Source: Sabellastarte sp. h YS-2021 (lineage: Eukaryota > Annelida > Polychaeta > Sabellida > Sabellidae). Taken from it: a stretch of DNA of 64,000 bases. The stretch is taken from NCBI GenBank assembly GCA_964017235.1, contig OZ024935.1, positions 1,736,001-1,800,000 on the forward strand. The letters run 5' to 3'. The notes beneath the pieces were generated by a model. That model ran no database searches, was not told the origin of the DNA, and saw only the letters and a program-made list of their open reading frames with translations. This document shows positions 54,763-64,000 of this stretch, in pieces (the first letter of the stretch is position 1; every line of letters begins with the position of its first letter). Made by a program: the position numbers and the translations under genes.

Positions 54763-56280
54763 AATGAGGGGACCTACCGTTAATTTACTTTCTTATTACC
54801 TATTTTATATTTTTCATCTGGAAAAACACTGTCTTCCTACTTAATTTTAAGTCGGCCTTAATTTTAGAAAAATGGGTAAACAGGCATCTTCCCACATTGC
54901 TTCCCTTTTCCAAATATATGAAATGTACTTATTACCTATTTTAATGCTATGCATAGAAAACAGAGAAACAGTAGCTGATAATATAATTAACAGCTGAACT
55001 TTACTGGGGGGACTAACTGTTAATTATATTCCCTTCTAAACGAGGTCAAAATTAAAATTAAAAGATAAATTTAGCCTATGTTATCCGTTTTTGACTTCCA
55101 ACATGAAAATAGGAAATAGGTAGAGCAGAGTATTACTTATTATTGATCCATCTCTGACAATGAATCACACTTCAACTTTCAATTATCTATTTTCCATTTA
55201 ATTGTTTTGTGCCAAAGATTTTAGTAATTTTTGAGGAGGAGGGGGGGCAAGGGGAGGGGGGGCACAGCCAAGTGTTGGTGAGAATTAACACTTATAAAGT
55301 TCAAAGGCCTGTGATGTCACACATCTTGATGATGTCACAATGTAATGTACTTCATATTATACATGGAGATTTAACAGTATGGTGGTACAGTGGTAACACA
55401 CTCACCTCCCAGCTCTTAGGTGTGTGGTTCAAACCCAGGACTGAAAATATGTTTATTTTGCAATGAAGTAGCATACATTACAGATGATTTAATATAATAA
55501 TTATTATGTAGTATATACCTGTCAGTAAATTTCAATTTTAAAAATATTGGTACCAGATGCATTAGCATCCTTGTACACCCTCCATTTTCTTAGAAACTGA
55601 TTATAAAATTAAATAATATGTATTAACATATAAACTGAAGTTCACAAAGTAGTTTTTTTTTCTTTCTGGCCTTTAAGAGGTAACCTTAAAGTCAGCATAA
55701 CATAATTATTGTCAGAAGTTTAAGGTCACCATAAACTAATGTTCTAGGGGCATTAGATTTTTCTATTTCGCACAAAAAGATGCCCCCCCTCACCTCAACA
55801 CCAACACTTTTTCAGGGACCTGGACATGTACCACACACATACACAAAATAGGTAATGGGTAACAGGAAATGGGAAATGGGAAGGGATTTTGTTCTCTGTT
55901 TAATCTTTGTCAAGGTATTATTCTATCAGATGGATATAAATAAAACAAGATTTACTTATTCTTCAGGGCAGTCTGAAACACTGTAAATGGCTGTTTTCCT
56001 TTACACTGTATACTGAGAGATGGTATGATTATTAAATTAACAGTTGGTCCCCCCACACCATGATTTAGCTCAACTGTTTGTTCATTTATCAATTGCCACA
56101 TTAACTATAAAAAATCTGTATGTTTGGGGTTGTAAAAGTTAGGGTAGAAAAACAGTAAATGGCAGTTTCCCAACTTTTAACTAATGAAGTCATAAGTATT
56201 GAAAAGGTAGACCACATTCTTCTGGAAAATTTTAAGAATATAGGTAATAGGAACACAAATTAACGGTAGGTCTCCTCATT
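54763..56280 (+). mobile_element. TIR element E1 (AATGAGGGGACC family), 1518 bp
   Basis: The ends are inverted: AATGAGGGGACCTACCGTTA on the left, and from the right AATGAGGAGACCTACCGTTA. CAAATC flanks it at 54757-54762 and 56281-56286, a 6-bp target-site duplication; copy 1 near 26155 shows the single-copy site. A second shorter motif, GGGG(A)CCAACTGTTAATT, recurs about 250 bases in from each end, inverted. Beyond the first 45 bases the two ends differ (here called type A at left, type B at right). A tRNA-like piece (GGTGGTACAGTGGTAACACA, GTGGTTCAAACCC) lies at 55381-55440. It has no transposase. Confidence 0.85.
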
Positions 56281-56988
56281 CAAATCGTAGACACATTCGA
56301 TCCTACTTGAATGCTGCTATGGCAGGTACAAGGGGAGAGGCTGTCAGTGAAACAATTATTGATATTGGGAAAGGAATGAGGGGACCTACCGTTAAATTAC
56401 TTTCTATTACCTATATTCTTCTTGTATGGTCTACCTATTCAACACATATCACTTCATTAGGTAAAAGTTGGGAAAATGCCATTTACTGTTTTTTTCTAGC
56501 CTTACTTCTATAACCAAAACATACAGATTTCTTATATTTACTGTAGCAATTGATAAATTAAAAAACTCATTTACAGTGTTTCAGACTTTCCAGAAGAACA
56601 AGTAAATCTTGCTTCATTTATTTCCATGTGCAAGCCTAATACTTAAAGAAAGCTAGGTAACAGAAATTAGAATCACTTCCTTTTTCCTTCTACCCATTAC
56701 CTATTTGTATGTGTGTGTATGTGCCTTTGTTCCTGTGTGTAGTGGTATGTGAGGAGGGGGGTGTCTTTGTGAAAATTGGCACTTGTAAAGGCACTTCAAA
56801 GGCCTGTGATGTCGTCACACATGTTAGTGATGTCACAATACAGGATTGATACTGTGGTTTGAGGTGTATAATTTGGTATGGTCAAAATAATAATTAATAA
56901 AAAATAAGTGCAGTTCAGAATTAGTAGATTAATATGCAAAAGCTCAGGTAAAAATTGTTTTCTGGTGACCTTAAACTCCTAGCAATAA

Positions 56989-59397
56989 AATGAGGGGACC
57001 TACCGTTAATTTATCTTCTTATTACCTATATTATATTTTTTTCTGGAAAAAACTGTCTTCCTTCTTAACAGCCTGCCTTACTTTTAGAAAATGGGTAAAC
57101 AGGCATCTTCCCACATTGATTCCATTTTTCCAAAACTATGAAATGTACTTATTACCTATTTTAATGCTATACATAGAAAAACAGACAAACAGTAGCTGAT
57201 AATATAGTTAACCATTAAACTTTACTGAGGGGACCTACTGTTAATTGTACTCCCTTCTAAACGAGGTCAAAATTAAAATTAAAAGATAAATTTAGCTTTT
57301 GTTATATGTTTTTGACTTCCAACATGAAAATAGGAAATAGGTAGAGCAGAGTATTACTTATTATTGATCCATCTCTGACAATGAATCACACTTCAACTTT
57401 CAATTATCTATTTTCCATTTGATTGTTTTGTGCCAAAGATTTTAGTGATTTTTGAGGGGGAGGGGACAGAAGGGGACTGGGCACAAGGGGAGGGGGGGCG
57501 CACAACCAAGTGTTGGTGAGAATTAACACTTATAAAGTTCAAAGGCCTGTGATCTCACACATGTTGATGATGTCATAATGTAGTGTACTTCATATTATAC
57601 ATGGAGATTTAACAGCATGGTGGTACAGTGGTAACACACTCAACTCTCACATCTGAGGTCTGTGGTTCAAACCCTCGACTGAAAATATGTTTTGCAATGA
57701 AGCAGCATACATTACAGATGATTTAATATAACAATTATTCTGTAGGTATATACTGTGAGTAAATTGGTACAAGATGCATTAGCATCCTTGTACACTCTCC
57801 ATTTTCTTAGAAACTTAAACAATTTAAATTATATGTATTAACATATAAAATGAAGTTCACAAAGTAGTTTTTTTTTCTTACTGGCCTTTATAAGTTAACA
57901 CAATATAATTATTGTCAGAAGTTTAAGGTCACCATAAACAAATGTTCTAAGGGCATTAGATTTTTACCTACTAACTATGATCTGAACCTGTCATGCAGTT
58001 TTGAATTATTTATTATTTTGACTAGTGTTCTCAATAAACCCTTTTTAGTAGGACCGGGTATGCAGTGGTTTCAGCGGGCGGGTACCCGGGTACCCGCGCC
58101 GATGGGCGATAATAGCTGAAACTACAAATATCTCCATATTTACAGACTTAAAACCTACAGAAATAATGGGATGCAACCATTTGCTTTATTTCTTGTTGGC
58201 CACGGTTTTGCATTCAAAACAATATTGCACGGAAGAAATGTTAAATAAAAAAAGACTTCTGTACATTTAAAACATGGTTGTTTATATAAAAATGGAGTCA
58301 CATGACCTATCACAACAACATTAACTACTGCTCGAATGTAATTTCGGAAACTTCAAATGAAAACTTCATTTTTATATTGGGTTGATAATTGAATTTTATT
58401 AACGTAAAATTATTAACTACTGTGTGAATATATTGTACTCTTTATTTATTTAAGGAGGGCATGTCACTATATAGCCAATATACAGCATTTTATGGACTCG
58501 GAATTAAGTAACTGTGTTAATATACTGACGATTTTCAAAGGGTTCCGGTATTTGACAATGTATAAACAACTAAAATAAAAGACAAATAAAATACTATAAA
58601 CGGTGTACAAGGGTGAGAACACAATATTATTATGCATTTTAACTGAATAGTTTCATTTTAAAGTGAATTAATGAAGTCCAGATACGTCTGTACTTGGTCA
58701 GCCAATGTGGGCGATATTGACAGAAATAAGCTTAGATTCGGGTACTCGGGTATCAGGTTTCAGATTCAGGTAAGTATTCAGAGTTAGGCTACCCGGATAT
58801 CCGGGTACCCGTTGAGATCACTAATTTTGACCATTGACCAGAAAAATTATAAACCTTAACCACAATGCCAATACTGAATTGTGACGTCACCAGCATGCAT
58901 GATGTCACAGGTCTTTGAAGTGCCAGGACAAGCACTATTTCTCACAAAAAATGCCCCCCCTCAACCCAACACAAACACTTTTTCAGGGACCTGGACATGT
59001 ACCACACACACACACACAAAAATCCTTTGTCAATGTATCATTCTATCAGATGGATATAAATAAAACAAGATTTACTTGTTCTTCAGGGAAGTCTGAAACA
59101 CTGTAATGGCTGTTTTCCTTTACACTGCATACTGAGAGATGGTATGATTATTAAATTAACAGTTGATCCCCCCACACCATGATTTAGCTCAACTGTTTGT
59201 TCATTTATCAATTGCCACATTAACTCTAAGAAATCTGTATGTTTGGGGTTGTAAAAGTTAGGATGGAAAACAGTAAAAGACAGTTTCCCAACTTTTAATA
59301 ATGAAGTCATAAATATTGAAAAGGTAGACCATACTCGTCTGGAAAATTTTAAGAATATAGGTAATAGGAACACAAATTAACGGTAGGTCCCCTAATT
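56989..59397 (+). mobile_element. TIR element E2, same family, nested in E3
   Basis: It has a type A left end (AATGAGGGGACCTACCGTTA) and a type B right end, the same orientation as E1. The flanks CAATAA (56983-56988) and GAATAA (59398-59403) agree at five of six bases. Without the hAT element inside it is about 1.6 kb, close to E1. It carries the same internal tRNA-like piece at 57618-57675, so this was part of the element before it spread. No transposase frame. Confidence 0.8.
58023..58823. mobile_element. hAT-type MITE, 801 bp, nested in E2
   Basis: ATTTTGAC is duplicated exactly at 58015-58022 and 58824-58831, an 8-bp target-site duplication as expected for hAT. The ends TAGTGTTCTCAA and (from the right) TAGTGATCTCAA are inverted repeats, followed inward by GGGTACCCGGGTACCCG-like sequence on both sides. 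There is no transposase. Confidence 0.9.
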
Positions 59398-60675
59398 GAA
59401 TAACTCTATTATAGCAACTTTAGATTACCATTTAAAGGTCCATAAGAAAAATTACTACATAGATTTCAGCTATAAATGGAAAACAGGTGATACTTCGAGC
59501 TTGGGAACTACATACTGTAAGGTTGTCTTAAATTCTAAAAAATGGCTATTGCTATAATGCCTTTAAATAGAAGTGACTTGGTGGAATCATTCTTGATACC
59601 TATCAAAGTTTGGACTCAATGTAAGGTCAAAGGTCAAATCAATGGCAAAATTGTGCCTGATTCAAACATTTTTGAAATGGACACAAGGTATTCTATCACA
59701 TCAGCAAAGTGAATATTGATATGCTTTGTGCTCCCTCCAAAAGTCCAACTCATATGAAGTACTATTGCATTTTTTCAACATAAGGTTTCCACATAAAGAA
59801 GTATTTTATGGGAGAACTTAAATTAAAACTCCAGTTGCTTTCATTTCCAAACCCTAAGTCATATTGAAGTCCAAACTAGTATAGAAATGAAATGCAATTG
59901 AAATCAGGGGTAAAATAGTTAACTTACAGTGTATTAATGATGGAGATTAAGTGCTATAGAAGTCCATGTTAGTTAGGTTTTGTGAGATTAGATCCCAAAA
60001 ATAATTGAGTAGGTACTATCATGGCCTGACCTGAAATGAATATTTCCGTAACATAATCAAGTTGAACACAAATACCACAGCTAAATCTCTGTGTATACTA
60101 TATATAGGGCCCCTTACATTGTGACATCATCAACATGTGTGACATCATAGGCCTTTGAACTTTTTATTAATTCTCACAAACACGTGGTTGGAGCTCCCCT
60201 CCGGCTCCACCTCAAAAAAAAAGAAAAAAGGCACAAAATAACCAAATGGGAAATAGGTAATGGAAAGTTGGGATGCGATTCATTGTCAGAGATGGATCAA
60301 TAATAAGTAACACTCTCCTCTACCTATTACCTATTTTCAATTTAGAAGTTGCAAAAGGGTAACATGAAGTAACCTTATCATTCTATTTAATTTTCACCTT
60401 ATTTAGTAGGGAGTATAATTAACAGTTGGTCCCCTCAGTAAAGTTCAACTGTTAATTATATTATCAGCTACTGTTTGTGTGTTTTCTATGCATAGCACTA
60501 AAATAGGTAATAAGTACATTTCATATTTTTGGAAAAGGGAAGCAATTTGGGAAGATGCCTGTTTACCCATTTTTCTAAAAGTAAGGCAGGCTGCTAAGTA
60601 GGAAGACAGTGTTTTTCCAGATGAAAAATATAAAATAGGTAATAAGAAAGTAAATTAACGGTAGGTCCCCTCATT

Positions 60676-61956
60676 CTTGGTGTCATATCTTAGCAAAAGG
60701 GCTGAACCTAAAACAAGTAAGAAGACCAGAGCACTGAAACAACACATTCCTACGCAAACCCCTTAACTTTACAATATTTTTCATGAGTGCAAAGATAACA
60801 ACATCTTTTTAAGATTCTTCATTTATTCTTTGTGTCTATGGTGATACTTATTGAAAATGTCATCAAAATTATATTCACTTCTAGCCACAACGTTGCTGCA
60901 GATGCATATTTGGACTGACGAAGACAAAAAGATACTTTTAAGATACTATAAAGAGAGGGTATTATTATCATTTCACAGGGGAAAGTGAATATCACATATT
61001 TTAGTGGATGGTAGTAGAACAGCTTCAGAAGTTAAATGGCGACTTGCAGTTATGATCAGTTGTGAGAGGTGACCTTGATAAAGCCTATGATCCATGCAAT
61101 TTCTGGACGTTTTAAAAATGCTTTGGTGGCCACAGAAAGTAGAAATCTTCCAGTAGGTTAAGGAAAGTGGAACTATTACAATACATCTGTAAATGTCTGG
61201 GACTCCACCTGTAGTGTGATAAAGTCCTCAGGAATTTCAGAGCACTGATTCTCATGTGTGTCAATTTAGGGCCCTGATTTCAGGTAGAAACTGCTTTGCA
61301 CATTCAGAAAATGCTCATATGCTAATTCAGCTTTGAAACGTTAATTTATTGTCTGTGGTTACGTCAATGGATATATTTCTTAACAAGTTAAGAAAGAAAG
61401 AAAGAAACTTAAGAAAATATTCTTAAGTTGTTTGAAAAAATGGTTGGGAGCAGTGATGTTATGCTTGGATCACATTGTCATTTCTAGAAGCAAGAAGTTC
61501 AGAAACTTTCCATCTTTATGTTTTGCTGTTAATCTTGCTGACATGCAAACAAACAGAGTCCAATGATCAAACCACTTGCCTGGCAGAGATATTAATTCAA
61601 GTAATGAAAATAAGTATTTGCCTTATCCTCCTAGCAGACAGACAGACAGACAGACAAACAGATGGTCATGAAGAGAGTGAAGACCTTTGGCAAGGTATAT
61701 AATGATAATCATAGCAAAAATAAATAGCAAAATCTGGGTTTTGGAATCTTGGAAAAAACAACACCCATTTTGATCAAGTTCCAACCACTTTCTAACAGAC
61801 TACTGCATATGCCCAGTTCCAGCCGGTCCCACCAAACACCAGAAAAAGATGCCCTGTTGAACTACTGCTTGGCCAGTATTGTCTTCTGTTCCCTAGGTGG
61901 CTACCCCTTCCTTCACTTACAAGGTGGCTCATACATGAAATCATATTTTTGTTGAT
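60676..61956. other. Duplicated non-genic DNA (copy 2)
   Basis: Aligns with 26380-28440 of copy 1. A (CAGA)n run is at 61635-61655 and an AAGAAAG run near 61390. No gene. Confidence 0.5.
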
Positions 61957-62389
61957 AGATCATCTAGAGGAAGAAAAGGAGGCCCAGGAAGTGTATTTGC
62001 AGGGGAAGACAGGTCAGGAATTCTCCATCTGTTAGGTAAGATATTAACTTACTTTAATACTTAAATTGGCGTAAATACATTTTACCTAAGAAACTACAAC
62101 AGGATAACTACTCAAAGGATGGAGGGCAGCTTACTGGGTTGAAAAAGGAAGAGTCTATTCTAAAAGTAACCCGCCTAAGGTTCCTAGGTAGCAACCTTTG
62201 AACCGATTACTAGACTGGGTGGCCCCCTGTTTTTCTCTCTTCCCTGGAAGGGGGAAGAAAACGAAGGATAGAAAAAACAGGATTCCCACTAAACAAGTGA
62301 GGGAAATGGAAAACCCAATACCATAAGTAATGAGACCAAAAGGGCTTAAGAAACTAATTACAAAATATGGAAAATAAATCACAAGCTAT

Positions 62390-62935
62390 TTAAACTATAA
62401 TATACACAGATTGAACTTTGGTATATTGGTGAATCTGTTGAGCAGCTACGACATGACCTAAATGGTACAATTCCAAATCAGCCCAGGCCATATCCTTAAG
62501 ATAGAGCTGGGAGAAAGTGCTATGCGACATCCAATGAGAAGCAGAAAGAATCTGTTCCAATGAGAACAACCCCCATGTAAGGCACATCATGAGTTTTGGC
62601 CTGATGCAAGGTCAGGGACTCATGGCCTGAGAGCTGTTTGCAAAGGATGATGGTTTGCTTAATCTAGCAAAGATATAGCAGCAAGAGAAATATCCGTGCT
62701 GAACCCCTTCTTGAAAAAGACAAAAAAAACAGTTCCTTAGTTTGTCTAAGATGGGTTTTATCAAGGTAGTAACAGAAGAGAATGACCTGGTTTGCCTCAC
62801 ACCAAAGAACAAAAAGGGCCAACTTTGCATTATAGACGGCCCTGGGTGGTTGTCTTTGAGGAGCCTCAATTCTTGCTGCTACTTGGTCAGAGAAGTCCTG
62901 TTCTTTGACACGACCCTTGGAGCCAGGCATGGATA
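62390..62935 (-). pseudogene. DIRS tyrosine recombinase, internally deleted (copy 2)
   Basis: On the minus strand the N-terminal part reads SDQVAARIEAPQRQPPRAVY and LFVLWCEANQV (62910-62790). The C-terminal part reads FSLEQILSASHWMSHSTFSQ and LYLKDMAWADLELYHLG, with the nucleophile Tyr in LYLKD. The middle, with the first catalytic Arg region seen in copy 1, is missing. Frames switch between the parts. Confidence 0.75.
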
Positions 62936-63039
62936 TTCAGACTGGGCAGATCCCTGTGCAGGCTCCAGTTGAAGGGCTGACTCAGCAGAATGGGCTGAAG
63001 AGGAAGGCACAAGCTGCTGTATAGGCTGTTAAGGTTAGA

Positions 63040-63590
63040 GCCATCGCTGGACCTATAATAAACAGATCAGCCTAGTCTGGAAACAGCTGGTTCCAGGAAG
63101 TTATCACTAGCGGATCCAGCGGGGGATTCATGGGGTTCGACCCCCCCCCCCCCCCCCCCCCCTTGAAAAATAATGTAAAGGGGTTCAACCCAAAGTACAA
63201 AATTATTTCTTGAGAGTGGTGTTAAATTTACAGGAAATGCACTATATTTTTACCAAAAATTAGTTTTTTTTCCCGGGGGGCATGCCCCCCGACCACCTTA
63301 GTTATAATATGTCTGATGTGAACCCCCACCTTACTTAAAGGCTGGATCCGCCACTGGTTATGTACATGATCCCATTGTAGTTGGCTCTTCATGACGTGAT
63401 CAGTCTGTAAGCCACCTGTTTCCATGGAGTGGAAAGGGTACCACTCTTCTGCTGGACCAGCGACTGAAACCTTGCCTGCTGGCTGAGATCGACCTCCTGC
63501 CAAGGGATTATCAGAGGAAATGTTAAATAGAGACTGAAGGTCCAGAATAAACTTCCGACACATGTAAGATCTTACGCTACACCATTCAGA
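63040..63590 (-). pseudogene. Displaced DIRS gag fragment interrupted by a MITE (copy 2)
   Basis: On the minus strand from 63563: FILDLQSLFNISSDNPLAGG, then GPAEEWYPFHSMETGGLQTD and QLQWDHVHN, which matches gag of copy 1 at 32.2-32.5 kb. Here it lies downstream of the RT fragment, not upstream. It is flanked by two copies of a short sequence (CAGACTGGGCAGATCCCTGT at about 62939 and CAGACTAGGCAGATCCCTGT at about 63588), which suggests insertion with a local duplication. Confidence 0.65.
63103..63356. mobile_element. 254-bp MITE with GTTAT target-site duplication, copy 2 only
   Basis: The ends are CACTAGCGGATCCAGC and, from the right, CAGTGGCGGATCCAGC, a 16-bp inverted repeat with two mismatches. 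GTTAT is at 63098-63102 and 63357-63361. Copy 1 at about 32258 has the unbroken AAGTTATGCAAATC. Inside are a run of 22 C (63141-63162) and the perfect palindrome GGGGGGCATGCCCCCC. Confidence 0.85.
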
Positions 63591-64000
63591 CTAGGCAGAT
63601 CCCTGTGCAGGGTCCTGTTGAAGGAAAGACTCAGCAGAATGGGCTGAAGAGGAAGGCACAACATGATCTGACATAACAGACTTACTAGATCCCAGAACCA
63701 AGACATATACGGCATTGCTCAAGTCTAGAGATGTGACCCACTCCACTTGCTGAAGGGAAAGCCTTATGAATTCTGGTATATCCATTTTGATGGATTTGAC
63801 CATCAGAAACCAGTTCAAGGCACTGAGATCCAGAATTAGGGGCCACCTGTTGTTGCTTTTGGAACAGAGGTGATTGTAAAACCTCAGGGAGGAATTTTAT
63901 GAACCTTTATGATCGTCTGTCTCACTAGAAGAGACTGGAGCGTCTGGCAAGGTTTACATACCCACTCAGGTTAAGGGGCTACTGGTAAGAGGAGGTTTTA
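63591..64000 (-). pseudogene. DIRS reverse transcriptase fragment (copy 2, cut by window edge)
   Basis: On the minus strand near 63870-63650 several frames give LILDLSALNWFLMVKSIKM and then FIRLSLQQVEWVTSLDLSNA. The last is the DIRS RT palm block with its catalytic Asp, a part that is deleted in copy 1. It continues to the right beyond the window toward the gag-RT linker (GFYN-like block). Confidence 0.7.

Larger units (their letters stand above)
56375..60675 (-). mobile_element. TIR element E3, same family, opposite orientation, host of E2
   Basis: It has a type B end at left (56375-56850) and a type A end at right (about 60105-60675), so it lies in reverse to E1. Type A here matches the start of E1 over roughly 570 bases when reverse-complemented. 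It is split by E2 at 56989-59397. Without E2 it would be about 1.9 kb. No clear target-site duplication is seen; compared with copy 1 (26222-26380) about 160 bases of flank are missing on the right, so a deletion probably accompanied or followed insertion. No coding frame. Confidence 0.75.
43345..64000. repeat. Segmental duplication, copy 2 (runs off the window)
   Basis: The counterpart of 9762-30950 in the same orientation. The offset rises and falls with copy-specific elements: about 33.58 kb at the left, 30.14 kb at the C1q genes and 34.3 kb after the nested transposons at 54.8-60.7 kb. The last bases match copy 1 near 30.9 kb, so more of the duplication lies outside. Confidence 0.85.

Noticed and set aside
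55375..55450. Possible tRNA gene
   Set aside because: A- and B-box-like motifs are present but no convincing cloverleaf was found, and it is repeated inside a transposon. Treated as a SINE-type head.
63103..63356. CACTA/EnSpm classification from the CACTA start
   Set aside because: The other end starts CAGTG and the duplication is 5 bp, not 3 bp. Left unclassified.
30..63990. CRISPR array or bacterial operon structure
   Set aside because: No regularly spaced short repeats with unique spacers; introns, LTR elements, LINEs and SINEs show animal DNA.

Overview
This is a window of animal nuclear DNA: AT-rich, intron-bearing and dominated by transposable elements. The two secreted C1q-domain genes, the tRNA-derived SINEs and the mix of CR1-like LINEs, Ty3/gypsy elements with a rearranged pol, and DIRS elements fit a lophotrochozoan, most likely a mollusc. 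The species cannot be read from the sequence. All strand, boundary and homology calls were made by eye.

Layout. 1-5.4 kb: a truncated I/Jockey-group LINE joined to a decayed Ty3/gypsy pol remnant, then a CR1-like LINE inserted in a 52-bp minisatellite. 5.5-9.8 kb: a SINE, an empty AT-rich stretch and an old minus-strand CR1-like LINE. From about 9.76 to 30.9 kb the sequence is repeated, diverged but collinear, from about 43.35 kb to the right edge. This is a tandem segmental duplication of more than 20 kb. Each copy carries one two-exon C1q gene (21.67-22.52 kb and 51.81-53.00 kb) and a decayed DIRS element on the minus strand (gag, RT, RNase H and tyrosine recombinase pieces). Between the copies lies a 6.8-kb Ty3/gypsy element (35443-42230) with near-identical LTRs, and a fragment of a second tyrosine-recombinase element (42.6-43.1 kb).

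The two copies act as each other's empty-site control. Elements found in only one copy were added (or lost in the other) after the duplication. Copy 1 alone has SINEs at 14164 and 26416, LINE pieces at 13.4-14.0 and 18.5-20.0 kb, and a TIR element with a TTAA element nested in it at 22.8-24.5 kb. Copy 2 alone has a hairpin MITE at 50.4 kb, a LINE tail in the C1q intron, three related TIR elements nested at 54.8-60.7 kb with a hAT MITE inside one, and a 254-bp MITE at 63.1 kb.

The most notable system is the gypsy lineage. In the young element integrase precedes reverse transcriptase (PR-INT-RT-RH, the Gmr1-like order), the gag has a SCAN-like capsid region, and pol is broken by a stop and a deletion although the LTRs differ at only about four positions. 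The older remnant at 1.6-2.7 kb has the same order. The only likely host protein-coding genes are the two C1q paralogs. About 78% of their mature residues match, and the differences are clustered.
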